The notes: generated from the sequence alone by a model not told the origin. A DNA stretch of 64,000 bases from JBLHKT01 sp043101615 (GCA_043101615.1 JBICID010000072.1:1-64000); one strand, 5' to 3'; counted from the stretch's first letter, positions 25,080 to 34,354 are shown. A program made the numbers and translations.

Positions 25080-25889
25080 ATGGCGGTGATCGCTCTCCAG
25101 TCGGCCTCCAGCGCACTCAACGCACTCAACACCCAGATGGACGTGCTCGCCAACAACCTGGCGAACATCAACACCACAGGCTACAAGGCCAGCCGCACCA
25201 ACTTCCAGGACCTCCTCTACATCGAACGCCAGCAGCCCGGCGTCGAGAACGCCAACAACGACCAGCGACCCACCGGCCTGTACGTGGGCCTGGGCGTCAA
25301 GGTCAGCGGCACCCAGCAGACCTTCGAGCAGGGCGCCCCCGAGTCCACCGGCAACCCGCTCGACCTCATGATCGACGGCCTGGGCTTCTTCAAGGTCTCG
25401 GTCGAGGCCGAGACCGCCGCGGGGGGCGTCGCCTACACCCGCGCCGGCAACTTCACGGTCAACTCCGACGGCGAGCTGGTGCTCGCCAACTCCGACGGGC
25501 GACGCCTCGAGCCCGCCATCACCATCCCAGACGACGCCGAGACGCTCACGGTGACCAGCGACGGGCGCGTCTTCGTCTCCATCCCGGGCGACGCCGACCC
25601 GCAGGAGGTCGGCCAGATCGAATTGGCCAACTTCGTCAACCCCGCCGGGCTCAAGCAGATCGGCTCGAACCTGTGGGCCGAGTCCACCGCCAGCGGCCCC
25701 CCGATCGAGGGGAATCCTACCGAGGAGAACCGGGGCGGCATCCTCCAGGGCATGCTGGAACGCTCCAACGTGGATCCCACGCGCGAGCTGATCGGCCTGA
25801 TCACCACCCAGCGGGCCTTCGAGATGAACTCCCAATCCATCCGGGCCGCGGACGAGACGCTGCGCGCGATCGGCCAGCTCCGCAGATAA
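25080..25889 (+). CDS. flgG: Flagellar distal-rod protein FlgG
   Basis: A 269-residue distal-rod component. N-terminal ALNTQMDVLANNLANINTTG (residues 14-33) is followed by the FlgG-specific FQDLLY stretch. The central GNPLDLMIDGLGFFKV and YTRAGNFTVNSDGELVLANS are present, as is the C-terminal rod helix VDPTRELIGLITTQRAFEMN. The length is close to the family norm of about 260. It lies 20 bp downstream of flgF. The flgF-flgG-flgA order is common in alphaproteobacterial and planctomycete flagellar clusters. Confidence 0.95.
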   Translation: MAVIALQSASSALNALNTQMDVLANNLANINTTGYKASRTNFQDLLYIERQQPGVENANNDQRPTGLYVGLGVKVSGTQQTFEQGAPESTGNPLDLMIDGLGFFKVSVEAETAAGGVAYTRAGNFTVNSDGELVLANSDGRRLEPAITIPDDAETLTVTSDGRVFVSIPGDADPQEVGQIELANFVNPAGLKQIGSNLWAESTASGPPIEGNPTEENRGGILQGMLERSNVDPTRELIGLITTQRAFEMNSQSIRAADETLRAIGQLRR

Positions 25890-25915
25890 CGCAAGCGATT
25901 GATTGACAGCGGTTT

Positions 25916-26983
25916 ATGATCAAAGCCCTCGCCATCCTGACGCTCCTGCTCACCCCGGCGGTCGCCTGCCAGGTCGGCGTGACCTCGGTCACGCTCCGCC
26001 CCGGCGTGCGGGTCGAGGCGAACACGCCCGTCACGCTCGCGGACGTGGCGTCCATCCAGGGCCCGGACGCGGACCGCCTGAGCGCCCTGGTCGTGGGCGA
26101 GAACCGGGACGAGCTCCGGGGCGAGGTCGGCGTTGCGCGCGTGCGCGAGCTGGTGCTGACGCACCTGCCCGAGAGCGCCGTTGTTGTCCGCGGCACCGCT
26201 TGCACACTCATCGTGCGGGGCGACACCGCCCGGAACGACCGCAACCGGGGCGATCGCGTGAGCGAGCCCGAACTCCCGGGGCCCGAGGGCAGCGTGCGAG
26301 GCCAGATCGAGGCTCACCTGCTGGCCCTGTACGGGGTGGACGAGCAGTCGGCCCGCTTCACGTTCGAGGAGCGGGACGCGGCGCTGCTGGGGCGGTCGGT
26401 GGCGGGTCGTGCGGTCGAGCTGCGGGTGACCGGGTCCGGGCGTCGCGTGCCGCTCAGCGTGGCGGTGTACGAGGGGGCGCGCGTGGTGGTCGAGGGGACG
26501 GTGCGGGTCGAGGTGCAGCTGAAGCGGGATGTGGCGCTGGCGGCGGGGGACCTGGATCGGGGGGCGGTGCTCGGGCCGCGTGACCTGGTGATCGAATCAC
26601 GCTGGGTGGACGCGGACGCGGACGTGGTCGAGGCCGCGGAGGCGATCGGTCGCGTGGTGCGACGCCGGGTCCGCACGGGGGAGGCGCTGGTGGGAAGCGA
26701 GCTGGAATCGCCGGTCGTGGTGCATCGCGGGGACGTGGTGATGATCCGATCGGTGGTCGGGGCCGCGGCGGTGCGTCTGCGGGGGCGGGCCCTGGCGGAC
26801 GCCCGGGCGGGGGAGGTGATCGAGTTCGAGAGCGCGGGGGCCACTGCGAGCCGGAGCGACCGGCGGCGCTACTCGGCGACGGTGCTCGGGCCCGGGCGGG
26901 CGATCATCGCCCCGCCCTCCCCCACCGTCTCGACCTTCAGCAGCCCGGAGTCGAGGGCGCAGAGCAAAGGAACGGACGCATGA
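25916..26983 (+). CDS. flgA: Flagellar P-ring assembly chaperone FlgA
   Basis: A 355-residue periplasmic chaperone for P-ring assembly. It has a signal peptide (residues 1-18, cut near AVACQ). The C-terminal half holds the SAF-type beta-clip domain: DVALAAGDLDRGAVLGPRDL, then a second copy-like region RRRVRTGEALVGSELE and the FlgA hallmark GDVVMIRSVVGAAAVRLRGRALADARAGE. It is longer than E. coli FlgA (219 residues) through an N-terminal domain of about 150 residues. Its stop overlaps the flgH ATG (ATGA). Confidence 0.88.
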   Translation: MIKALAILTLLLTPAVACQVGVTSVTLRPGVRVEANTPVTLADVASIQGPDADRLSALVVGENRDELRGEVGVARVRELVLTHLPESAVVVRGTACTLIVRGDTARNDRNRGDRVSEPELPGPEGSVRGQIEAHLLALYGVDEQSARFTFEERDAALLGRSVAGRAVELRVTGSGRRVPLSVAVYEGARVVVEGTVRVEVQLKRDVALAAGDLDRGAVLGPRDLVIESRWVDADADVVEAAEAIGRVVRRRVRTGEALVGSELESPVVVHRGDVVMIRSVVGAAAVRLRGRALADARAGEVIEFESAGATASRSDRRRYSATVLGPGRAIIAPPSPTVSTFSSPESRAQSKGTDA

Positions 26984-27669
26984 AACGGGGCGTGTTTGTC
27001 GGGATTCTGGGCGTGTGCGCGAGCGTGGGGCTGGGGCAGAACCTGTACGCCCCGGCCGAGGAGACCCCGCCCGAGTTCGGGGACCGGGGCAGCGACACGC
27101 CGGCGCCGGGCTCGGTGGAGTCGCTGAGCCTGTTCTACGTCACGCCGCCCGAGCCGCGTGAGATCAAGAAGCACGACATCGTCTCGATCCTGATCGACGA
27201 GACCAGCCAGGTGCGGTCGGAGCAGACGCTGGAGACGGAGAAGGAATCGAGGACGAACGCGACGCTGGGGACGATCCTGGACCCGTGGGAGCTGCTGGAG
27301 CTCCGCCTGCGGACGGGCGACCTGACCGACCTGGACCTGATCGACGCCGACGCGAACAAGGAGTACACCGGCGAGGGGGAGTACGAGCGGCGCGACCAGT
27401 TCACGGCCCGGATCGCCGCCACCGTGCTGGAGGTCAAGCCCAACGGCACCGTGGTGCTCGAGGCCCGCAAGCGGATCGTGACCGACGGCGAGGAACGCGA
27501 GATGGTGCTCTCCGGGCGGATCCGCCAGGAGGACATCACGGTGCAGAACACGGTGCTGTCGAGCCAGATCGCGGAGCTCACACTGGTGATGAACAACGCC
27601 GGCGACGTGCGGGACGCGGCCAACAAGGGGTGGATCACGCGCGTGCTGGACGCGGTGTTCTCGTTCTGA
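26980..27669 (+). CDS. flgH: Flagellar L-ring protein FlgH
   Basis: A 229-residue outer-membrane ring component. The family core is IKKHDIVSILIDETSQVRSE (residues about 63-82), then QFTARIAATVLEVKPNGTVVLEARKRI and the C-terminal GRIRQEDITVQNTVLSSQIA. The signal peptide GVFVGILGVCASVGLGQ has a Cys, but the residues before it do not make a canonical lipobox. Lipidation, usual in proteobacterial FlgH, is therefore doubtful. An L-ring implies an outer membrane. The ATG overlaps the flgA stop. Confidence 0.93.
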   Translation: MKRGVFVGILGVCASVGLGQNLYAPAEETPPEFGDRGSDTPAPGSVESLSLFYVTPPEPREIKKHDIVSILIDETSQVRSEQTLETEKESRTNATLGTILDPWELLELRLRTGDLTDLDLIDADANKEYTGEGEYERRDQFTARIAATVLEVKPNGTVVLEARKRIVTDGEEREMVLSGRIRQEDITVQNTVLSSQIAELTLVMNNAGDVRDAANKGWITRVLDAVFSF

Positions 27670-27746
27670 CCGATCCGGTTGTGCTGCGGGGAGGGCCGCG
27701 TGCTCACGCCCGAGGCTCGGAAGGAATGCCCGCTCCCTGTCCTGGA

Positions 27747-27762
27747 TGGCACGGGGGTTGCT
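27747..27762 (+). promoter_or_regulatory. Sigma-54 promoter, full consensus, for flgI operon
   Basis: TGGCACG-GGGG-TTGCT matches TGGCACG-N4-TTGCW at every consensus position. The initiation point would be about 15 bp before the flgI ribosome-binding region; the ATG is 28 bp past the box. It should drive flgI-flgJ-flgN-flgK-flgL. Confidence 0.75.
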
Positions 27763-27789
27763 TCGGTTGACGTAGGGAAAGGAGTCCCG

Positions 27790-28887
27790 ATGCGTCGAGC
27801 GGTTGTCTTCATGCTGGTGCTGGGAGTGTGTGCGTTTTCTGCGCTCGGGCAGCGGACCTTGCGCGAGTACGGCCGCCTGCGCGGGCAGGACGAGTACCGG
27901 CTGACGGGGCTGGGGCTGGTGGTGGGGCTCAACGGGACCGGCGACTCGGGCGAGGAGCTCGTGGTCGCACGCCCGCTGGCCGAGGCCCTGCGGGCCCTGG
28001 GCAACCCGATCCCGGACTTCTCCGAGCTGGAGAACTCGCAGTCGGTGGCGCTGGTGCTGGTCACGGCGACGGTGCCGCGTGCGGGCATGGAGGTCGGGGA
28101 CAAGCTGGACGTCGAGGTGTCGGTGATGCACTCGGCCGAGTCGCTGGAGGGCGGGATGCTGCTCACCTGCCCCCTGGTCAGCCCGGTGGTGCGCGACACG
28201 GCCTTCGCGTTGGCCCACGGGCGCGTGAGCGTCACGCCCGGCGGCTCCCCCACCGCCGGCACGGTGTCGGGCGGGGCGGACGCGATCCGGCGCGTGAGCA
28301 ACCTGCCGACCCTCAACGGGTCGTTCGAGGTGATCCTGGACCCGCACATCGCGGGCTGGGACGTGGCGTCGTCGGTGGCGACCGAGATCAACCAGCAGTA
28401 CCTGCTGACCGGCTCCACGGGGGCCGAGCCGCTGGCGACCGTGGCCGACCCGCGGACCATCCGCGTGCGGATCCCGGTCGCGGAGTCGGCCCAGCCCGCG
28501 GCGTTCGTGGGCGACGTCCTGGCGACCGACATCTCCAGCGCCCTGCGGAAGCTCGAGGCACGGGTGATCTGCGACACGCGGACCGGGGTGATCCTGCTGA
28601 CCGGCGACGTGCGCGTGAGCCCGGCCGTGATCACGCACCGGGACCTGACGATCACGACCACGGTGCCGGCGCCGGTCGCGTCGGTGCAGAACCCGCTGGT
28701 CGAGCAGAACCGGTGGGCCGCGGTGAACACCGAGCCACTGTCGCCGGACACGGCACGCCTGGAGGACCTGATCGCGGCGTTCGATCAGCTCGACGTCGGG
28801 GCGCGCGACCAGATCCAGATCCTGGAGATGCTGCACCGCGCCGGCAAGCTGCACGCCCGCCTCATCGTCGACGGGAGCGCCCGATGA
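27790..28887 (+). CDS. flgI: Flagellar P-ring protein FlgI
   Basis: A 365-residue periplasmic ring protein with a signal peptide (MLVLGVCAFSALGQ). Hallmarks are YRLTGLGLVVGLNGTGDSG near residue 35, VALVLVTATVPRAGMEVGDKLDVEVS, the long central SGG...SFEVILDPHIAGWDVAS region, and EARVICDTRTGVILLTGDVR then ARDQIQILEMLHRAGKLHA at the C-terminus. GGGAAAGGAG precedes the ATG at 27790; upstream in-frame ATGs are inside the promoter region. The stop overlaps the next gene (ATGA). Confidence 0.95.
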   Translation: MRRAVVFMLVLGVCAFSALGQRTLREYGRLRGQDEYRLTGLGLVVGLNGTGDSGEELVVARPLAEALRALGNPIPDFSELENSQSVALVLVTATVPRAGMEVGDKLDVEVSVMHSAESLEGGMLLTCPLVSPVVRDTAFALAHGRVSVTPGGSPTAGTVSGGADAIRRVSNLPTLNGSFEVILDPHIAGWDVASSVATEINQQYLLTGSTGAEPLATVADPRTIRVRIPVAESAQPAAFVGDVLATDISSALRKLEARVICDTRTGVILLTGDVRVSPAVITHRDLTITTTVPAPVASVQNPLVEQNRWAAVNTEPLSPDTARLEDLIAAFDQLDVGARDQIQILEMLHRAGKLHARLIVDGSAR

Positions 28888-29291
28888 CCCCCCCCACGAT
28901 TGGGTTCAGCGATCCCGCGTTTGGGCTCGAAGGTCGCCCCGGTGCGATCACTTCCAGACTCTCTGGAGAACCGTTCGACAGCCGCTCGCTGGAGGCCCAG
29001 AAGTCCTTCGAGGACGTGCTGGGCGTGGCCCGCGGCGCCGACCGCATCGGGGGCGAGGGGCGGGCACGCGAGGCGGCCGAGCAGCTGGTGGCACGGGCGC
29101 TGCTCGAGCCGTTGCTGGCGCGGGCGCGCGAGAGCGGCTGGGCGGCCGAGCCGTTCGCGCCGACCCGGGCCGAGAAGCAGTTCCGCTCGCTCACGGACGC
29201 GGCGGTGGCCGAGGAGGTCGTGCGCCGGGGGAACTTCGAGATCGTGGCTCGGATCGCTGACACGCTGGAGCGTGCGGGAGGCTCGCGATGA
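28884..29291 (+). CDS. flgJ: FlgJ-like rod-binding protein
   Basis: A 135-residue protein matching only the N-terminal rod-binding part of FlgJ. The stretch AEQLVARALLEPLLARARES (residues 53-72) and KQFRSLTDAAVAEEVVRRGNFEIVARI fit the FlgJ-N pattern in which a helix is followed by a D-x-x-x-A-x-x-x-x-x-x-G segment. There is no muramidase domain, as in many non-enteric bacteria that use a separate enzyme. The call depends on both sequence and position (flgI-flgJ-flgN). The ATG overlaps the flgI stop and its stop overlaps the flgN ATG. Confidence 0.7.
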   Translation: MTPPTIGFSDPAFGLEGRPGAITSRLSGEPFDSRSLEAQKSFEDVLGVARGADRIGGEGRAREAAEQLVARALLEPLLARARESGWAAEPFAPTRAEKQFRSLTDAAVAEEVVRRGNFEIVARIADTLERAGGSR

Positions 29292-29785
29292 GGCTGGATG
29301 ACACGCAATTCGATCGGATCGAGGGCGTGCTGGGCGAGCTGGTGCTCGCCCACGAGACGCTGCTCGCGCTGGCGGGCGAGCACCGCGCGGCCCTGACCGG
29401 TGCCGACCCCAAGGCGCTGGGCTCGGTCGTGGAGCGGACCGGGGCCTGCCTGGAGCGGATCGCGGCGCTGGAGGACGAGCGGCGCGGGCTCGTGTGCGCG
29501 GACCCCGCCACGCCCGGGCCGACGCTGGCGGAGCTGGCGGACCTGGCCCCGGCGGATCGGGGCGGGCGGGTGCGCGAGCTGGGCGGACGCCTGCGCTCGC
29601 TCCTGGAGAAGGTGCGCCTGGAGCACGGGGCGATCCGGGAGGCCTCCGAGAGCCTGGCCGGGCACATGCGAGGGCTGATGCGCCAGGTGTCGGCCCGGCT
29701 GAGCCACGCCGGGACGTACTCGGCGGGCGGGACCGTGGACCCGGGGCGCCAGCAGGTGGTGAGCGGGCTGGACGTGCGGAGCTGA
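29288..29785 (+). CDS. flgN: FlgN-type flagellar export chaperone
   Basis: A 165-residue, almost wholly helical acidic protein with Leu/Ala heptads from residue 10 to 140. The C-terminal GTYSAGGTVDPG resembles the conserved end of FlgN-family proteins (Y-x-x-x-G). FlgN holds FlgK and FlgL soluble and delivers them to the export gate. The gene lies directly before flgK, with 3 bp between them, which supports the call. Sequence conservation in this family is low, so the assignment leans on size, fold and context. Confidence 0.75.
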   Translation: MRLDDTQFDRIEGVLGELVLAHETLLALAGEHRAALTGADPKALGSVVERTGACLERIAALEDERRGLVCADPATPGPTLAELADLAPADRGGRVRELGGRLRSLLEKVRLEHGAIREASESLAGHMRGLMRQVSARLSHAGTYSAGGTVDPGRQQVVSGLDVRS

Positions 29786-29788
29786 TCG

Positions 29789-31525
29789 ATGAGCCTCTCG
29801 GCGACCATCAACGCGGCGCGGACGGCCCTGAACGTGAGTTCGCTGGGCCTGCAGGTGGCCGGCAACAACATGGCCAACGTGGCCACGCCCGGCTACTCCC
29901 GCCAGATCGCGCACCTGAAGGCGCTGGCCGGGGCCCGCAGCGGCGGGTACGGCATCGGCGCGGGCGTGGGCGTGGCGTCGGTGCAGCGGAAGGTGGACGA
30001 GGCCCTGCTCCGGCGCCTGCGCGCGGGCATCAGCGACGAGCACGCCGCCTCGACCAAGGTGGCGACCTTCAGCCAGCTCGAATCGATCCTGAACGAGCTG
30101 ACCGGGTTCGACCTGTCGACCGACCTGAACTCGTTCTTCGGGGTGTGGAGCGAGGCGACCAGCCTGCTGGAGAGCGGCTCGGTGGTGATCGAGCAGGGCG
30201 TGAAGATGGCCGGCTCGATCCAGAACCTGCGCGAGGAGATGGTGCAGCTCCGGCGCCAGATCGAGGACCAGATCGACCAGGGCGCGAACGCCGCGAACCA
30301 GGTGCTCGAGGAGATCGCGCGCCTGAACGTGCAGATCACGTCGAGCGAGATCGGTCCGACGCAGGCCAGCGCGCTGCGGGACCAGCGCGACCAGCTCGTG
30401 GCCGAGCTCTCGACATTCATCGACGTGTCCGCGGTCGAGGACGGGCAGGGGAGCCTGGACATCCTGATCGGGTCCACGCCGATCATCATCGGGGGCGAGA
30501 ACCGCGGGGTGGACATCGAGCGCCGCACCAACGAGGCTGGCGAGCTCGAGGTGCTGGTGGTGGCCGACGCCGACCGGACGCCGCTGCGGGTGCGCGGCGG
30601 GCAGCTCGGCGGTCTGCTGGAGAGCCGAGACGGCTCGATCGACCGCGCGATCGAGGACCTGGACGCCCTGGCGGCGCAGATGATCTTCGAGGTGAACAGG
30701 CTGCACAGCACGGGCTCGAGCCGCGCTGGGTACGCGTCGGTGACCTCCAGCCTGCAGGTGGGCCCGAGCGACCGGACGCTGGCGCTCAACGACCCGACGA
30801 ACACGTCGCTGAGCGCGCTCCCGTTCGCCGCCGCGAACGGCGGGTTCTACGTCAACGTGCGCAACGAGACGACGGGCTCGAGCGACACGGTGTGGGTGGA
30901 GGTGGACCTGGACGGCATCGACGACACCGGCGCGCAGGGGTACGCCGACGACACGTCCGCGGAGGACATCCGGGCCGCGATCGACGCGGTGGACGGGCTG
31001 CGGGCGACGTGGTCGGCCGACGGGCGCCTGGAAATACAGGGCGAGACGGGGTTCACCTTCTCGTTCGAGGACGACTCGAGCTCGGCGCTGGCGGTGCTGG
31101 GCGTGAACAGCTACTTCGAGGGCACCAGCGGCAAGGACATCCGGGTCCGCGAGAGCCTCGTCTCCAACCCGAACTCGCTGGCGCTCGGACGCTGGGAGGA
31201 CGGGTCGTACGTCGAGAACGGCACCGCCCTGGGCATCGCGAGGCTGCAGGAGATCGACATCGCCGGCCTGAGCGGGCGGACGCCCTCGGAGTTCTGGGGC
31301 GACTCGGTGCAGCGCGTCGCGGTGACCAGCGCCTCGGCCTACACCGAGGCGAACGCGACCGCGATCGTGCGCGAGAGCCTCGAGTCGCAGCGGTCGGCGG
31401 TCTCCGGGGTGAGCCTGGACGAGGAGTCGATCAACCTGGTGACCTACCAGCAGCAGTACCAGGGCGCGGCCCGGGTGATCCAGATCGCGGACCAGCTGAC
31501 GCAGGAGCTGATGAACCTCGTCTGA
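29789..31525 (+). CDS. flgK: Flagellar hook-associated protein FlgK (HAP1)
   Basis: A 578-residue hook-filament junction protein. The N-terminus ARTALNVSSLGLQVAGNNMA then NVATPGYSRQ is the FlgK signature (D0 helix plus Y-S-R-Q). The middle carries LRDQRDQLVAELSTFIDVS, GGQLGGLLESRD and EVNRLHSTG, all typical. The C-terminal coiled-coil SVSLDEE-type region is present as GVSLDEESINLVTYQQQYQG, followed by ARVIQIADQLTQELMNLV. Size is close to the family norm. Confidence 0.95.
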   Translation: MSLSATINAARTALNVSSLGLQVAGNNMANVATPGYSRQIAHLKALAGARSGGYGIGAGVGVASVQRKVDEALLRRLRAGISDEHAASTKVATFSQLESILNELTGFDLSTDLNSFFGVWSEATSLLESGSVVIEQGVKMAGSIQNLREEMVQLRRQIEDQIDQGANAANQVLEEIARLNVQITSSEIGPTQASALRDQRDQLVAELSTFIDVSAVEDGQGSLDILIGSTPIIIGGENRGVDIERRTNEAGELEVLVVADADRTPLRVRGGQLGGLLESRDGSIDRAIEDLDALAAQMIFEVNRLHSTGSSRAGYASVTSSLQVGPSDRTLALNDPTNTSLSALPFAAANGGFYVNVRNETTGSSDTVWVEVDLDGIDDTGAQGYADDTSAEDIRAAIDAVDGLRATWSADGRLEIQGETGFTFSFEDDSSSALAVLGVNSYFEGTSGKDIRVRESLVSNPNSLALGRWEDGSYVENGTALGIARLQEIDIAGLSGRTPSEFWGDSVQRVAVTSASAYTEANATAIVRESLESQRSAVSGVSLDEESINLVTYQQQYQGAARVIQIADQLTQELMNLV

Positions 31526-31537
31526 GGAGCCTGACCC

Positions 31538-33568
31538 ATGACGCAGTTCCCCACCGGTTTCGGACGCAGCCCGACGCTCTTCACGAGCCAGCTGTCGCTC
31601 GCCAACATCAACCGGACCAACTCGGGGCTGTTCCAGGTCAGCCAGCAGCTCAGCACGGGCCGGTCGCTCATCAAGCCCTCGGACGACTCGGTGCGGGCCG
31701 CGACGATCTCGACGCTGGACGCACGCCTGGAGCGGGCGGACCAGATCATCAAGAACCTGGAGTACGCCGGGAGCTCCCTGGACATCCTGGACCTGGCGGT
31801 CGCGGACGCCTCGAGCCTGGTGAACGACGCGCTGTCGATCGCCAGCTCGCAGATCGGCTCGCTGGCCTCGCCCGAGGAGCGCGAGGGGCAGGCGGTCATC
31901 GTGGAGTCCATGCTCGATTCCCTGCTCCGGATCGCGAACCGAGAATCGATGATCGGGCACGTATTCGGCGGCAAGGCCCCGGGCACCCCCCCCATCGTGG
32001 GGCTCAACGGGGCCTACCGGTTCGTGGGCGAGCGGGGCAGCCTGACCACCGACGTCGGGCTCGCGTCCGGCATTCCGGTCACGCTGGGGGCGGATTCCGC
32101 GATCGGCGCTCTGAGCGCGAGGGTGGACGGGTACGTCGATCTGGACCCGCAGCTGAGCGTGGATACACGCCTGAAGGACCTGAACGGGGCCCGGGACCTG
32201 GGCGTGACCGCCGGGGCGATCGAGATCCAGTTCGGTGCGGGGCCGACCGAGACGCTGGACCTGACCGGGGCCGTGACCATCGACGACGTGATCGACAAGC
32301 TCGAGGCCGGGATCGCGCAGTACGAGACCGCCCACGGCGTGACCGTCCTGGGGCCCGGTGGCGTGGGGATCGCCGGGGAGGCGCTGACGATCGACGTGCC
32401 CGCCGGGTCGCTGGTGATCACCGACCCGAGCGGGGGGTACACCGCAGCGGACCTTGGCATCGCCCAGACTTTCGACGCCGGGAATGCGACGGGCAACGAC
32501 ACCGACCCGCGCCTGACGCTGACCACGCCCATCGCCGACCTGGCCGGGCTGTCGGGCCCGCTGGGGAGCGTGCGCCTCGAGAACAACGGTAAACGGTTCA
32601 TCGTGGACCTGTCCGGGGCGCAGACGGTGGCGGACCTCAAGAGCCTGCTCGAGGAGGGCGGGACGGGCGTGACCGTGGAGCTGAACGAGGCCCGGACCGG
32701 GATCAACGTGAGCACCACGATCGCGGGGACGCGTGACCGGGCGATGTCGATCGTGAACCACGGGAGCACGTCCACCGCGGAGCTGCTGGGCATCCGCACC
32801 TTCGCCGACACGACCGCGACGAGCGACCTGAACGACGGGCGGGGGCTGGAGGTGCTCAGCGGTGCGACCGACGAGAACGGCAACCCCGCGCCGCAGTACG
32901 ACGTGGACTTCACGATCACGCTGGGGGACGGCTTCGAGATCGACATCAACCTGGACCCGACCGACATCGCGACGGTGGGCGACGTGGTGGCCCAGATCGA
33001 GGCCCAGGCCGACGCGGCCCTGACCGCGGCGGGGCGACCCACCACCGACCTGACCGTGCTGGTGGCGCCGGTCGAGAACGGGATCATGCTGGCGCAGAAT
33101 CCGGCGCTGGGGGGCAACCCGGGGGTGTCGCCGCGCAATAACAGCCCGGCCGCGGAGCAGCTGGGCCTGCTGGACCTCACCCCGACGTCGAGCCCCGGGC
33201 AGGTGTTCGGTGCGGACGTGGGCGCGGCGCGTGTGGACAACCTGTTCACGGCCCTGCTGGACCTGGCCGAGGCCCTCCGGGGCGACAGCGAGTTTGGCAT
33301 ACAGCTTGCGTCAGACCGTTTGCAGTCGCTCTCCGACGAGCTCTCCGTGACGCGGGGTCTGGTCGGCGGGTACGGGAAGCGCGTCGAGGACGAACTGAGA
33401 CGGGAAGAGGACAAGCGCGTGCTGGACACCAGCGTGAGATCGAGCCTGTACGACGTGGACTTCGCGGAGGCCGCGACGCGTCTGAGCCTGCTGGAGCTGC
33501 AGCTGCAGGCGGGGCTGCAGGTGGCGGCGGGCTCGTCGCAGCTCACGCTCTTGAACTTCCTGGGCTAG
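31538..33568 (+). CDS. flgL: Flagellar hook-filament junction protein FlgL (HAP3), enlarged
   Basis: A 676-residue flagellin-like junction protein, about twice the E. coli length (317). Residues 1-140 give the N-terminal helices (NINRTNSGLFQVSQQLSTGR then SLIKPSDDSV) and the FlgL-specific short spacer. The C-terminus KRVLDTSVRSSLYDVDFAEA and ATRLSLLELQLQAGLQVAAG is the matching D0/D1 pair. The roughly 420 residues between are beta-rich, with repeated modules (GARDLGVTAGAIEIQFG, then DVIDKLEAGI-type segments). Similar hypervariable inserts occur in flagellins and point to a surface-exposed domain. It closes the flgI-flgL operon. Confidence 0.9.
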   Translation: MTQFPTGFGRSPTLFTSQLSLANINRTNSGLFQVSQQLSTGRSLIKPSDDSVRAATISTLDARLERADQIIKNLEYAGSSLDILDLAVADASSLVNDALSIASSQIGSLASPEEREGQAVIVESMLDSLLRIANRESMIGHVFGGKAPGTPPIVGLNGAYRFVGERGSLTTDVGLASGIPVTLGADSAIGALSARVDGYVDLDPQLSVDTRLKDLNGARDLGVTAGAIEIQFGAGPTETLDLTGAVTIDDVIDKLEAGIAQYETAHGVTVLGPGGVGIAGEALTIDVPAGSLVITDPSGGYTAADLGIAQTFDAGNATGNDTDPRLTLTTPIADLAGLSGPLGSVRLENNGKRFIVDLSGAQTVADLKSLLEEGGTGVTVELNEARTGINVSTTIAGTRDRAMSIVNHGSTSTAELLGIRTFADTTATSDLNDGRGLEVLSGATDENGNPAPQYDVDFTITLGDGFEIDINLDPTDIATVGDVVAQIEAQADAALTAAGRPTTDLTVLVAPVENGIMLAQNPALGGNPGVSPRNNSPAAEQLGLLDLTPTSSPGQVFGADVGAARVDNLFTALLDLAEALRGDSEFGIQLASDRLQSLSDELSVTRGLVGGYGKRVEDELRREEDKRVLDTSVRSSLYDVDFAEAATRLSLLELQLQAGLQVAAGSSQLTLLNFLG

Positions 33569-33738
33569 GGCCCGGGCCGGTGAGTCTGCTCCGGGGCGAG
33601 AGCCTCGGGGCCGGGTTCTTGGATCGATGATCGTCGCCCGGACCGGCTGCCGGGGGCGATCGAGACAGGACGTCGACCGTCGGAGGAGCCGGCGGGAGTT
33701 GATCCGCGAAGGGTACGGCCGGAGGACTGGAGCGCACC

Positions 33739-34185
33739 ATGGAAGTGCGGACCACACGTTTCGGGGTGATCGAGATCGCGGAGGACCGCGTGATCCGTTT
33801 CCCGAAGGGGCTGCTCGGATTCCCCAGCCAGACGCAATACTGCCTGCTGGAGCCCGGCGACGACGCGCTGTTCTTCTGGCTGCAGAGCCTGGACGACCCG
33901 AACCTGGCGTTCGTGGTGACGGACCCGTCGCTTTTCGTGAGCGACTACTCCGTCCCGGTCCGTCCGGAGCAGATGGAGGAGCTGGGGCTGAGCGATCTGA
34001 CGGACGCGCAGGTGTTCGTGATCGTGAACAAGGTCGGCGACGAGCTGACCGGGAACCTGCAGGGCCCCCTGGTGATCAACACGCTGAGCAAGGTGGGTGA
34101 CCAGCTCGTCCTGGCGGAGAAGCGCTGGACGACGCGTCACACGCTGATGCGTGTGGGCGCCGGCCAGCAGGCCGCCAGCGCGTAG
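33739..34185 (+). CDS. fliW: Flagellar assembly factor FliW
   Basis: A 148-residue cytoplasmic regulator. Family features are TRFGVIEIAEDRVIRFPKGL near the start, then LGFPSQTQYCLLE, LQSLDDPNLAFVVTDPSLF and VNTL-type ends (here QGPLVINTLSKVGDQLVL). FliW binds free flagellin and also CsrA; when flagellin is exported, FliW releases from it and sequesters CsrA, freeing flagellin mRNA. The gene lies 170 bp after flgL and directly before csrA and two flagellin genes, which is exactly the context expected. A GGAGG-type site lies upstream. Confidence 0.95.
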   Translation: MEVRTTRFGVIEIAEDRVIRFPKGLLGFPSQTQYCLLEPGDDALFFWLQSLDDPNLAFVVTDPSLFVSDYSVPVRPEQMEELGLSDLTDAQVFVIVNKVGDELTGNLQGPLVINTLSKVGDQLVLAEKRWTTRHTLMRVGAGQQAASA

Positions 34186-34354
34186 CACGCGCTCGCGGTC
34201 GGGAGAGAAGTGTTCGTGACGCGCGTCGCCGCGGGAGCGGTGTCGGTGCGTGCGGGCGCGTGTGTCGCCGGCGGGAGCGGGCGACTGGACGGATCGAAGC
34301 CGGTTCGCGTGCAAGGCGCGTCCCGGAGCACGGATGCGATAAGGAGCCGACACC

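Noticed and set aside
28862..32761. 1299-codon open frame antisense to flgI-flgL
   Set aside because: Composed of Arg/His/Gln/Asp-rich, low-complexity sequence with no recognisable motif, exactly opposite well-defined flagellar genes; a shadow of high-GC codon structure.
34330..34345. Sigma-28-like GCGATAAG before csrA
   Set aside because: No matching -35 (TAAA) at the right distance, and the AAGGAG part is the csrA ribosome-binding site.
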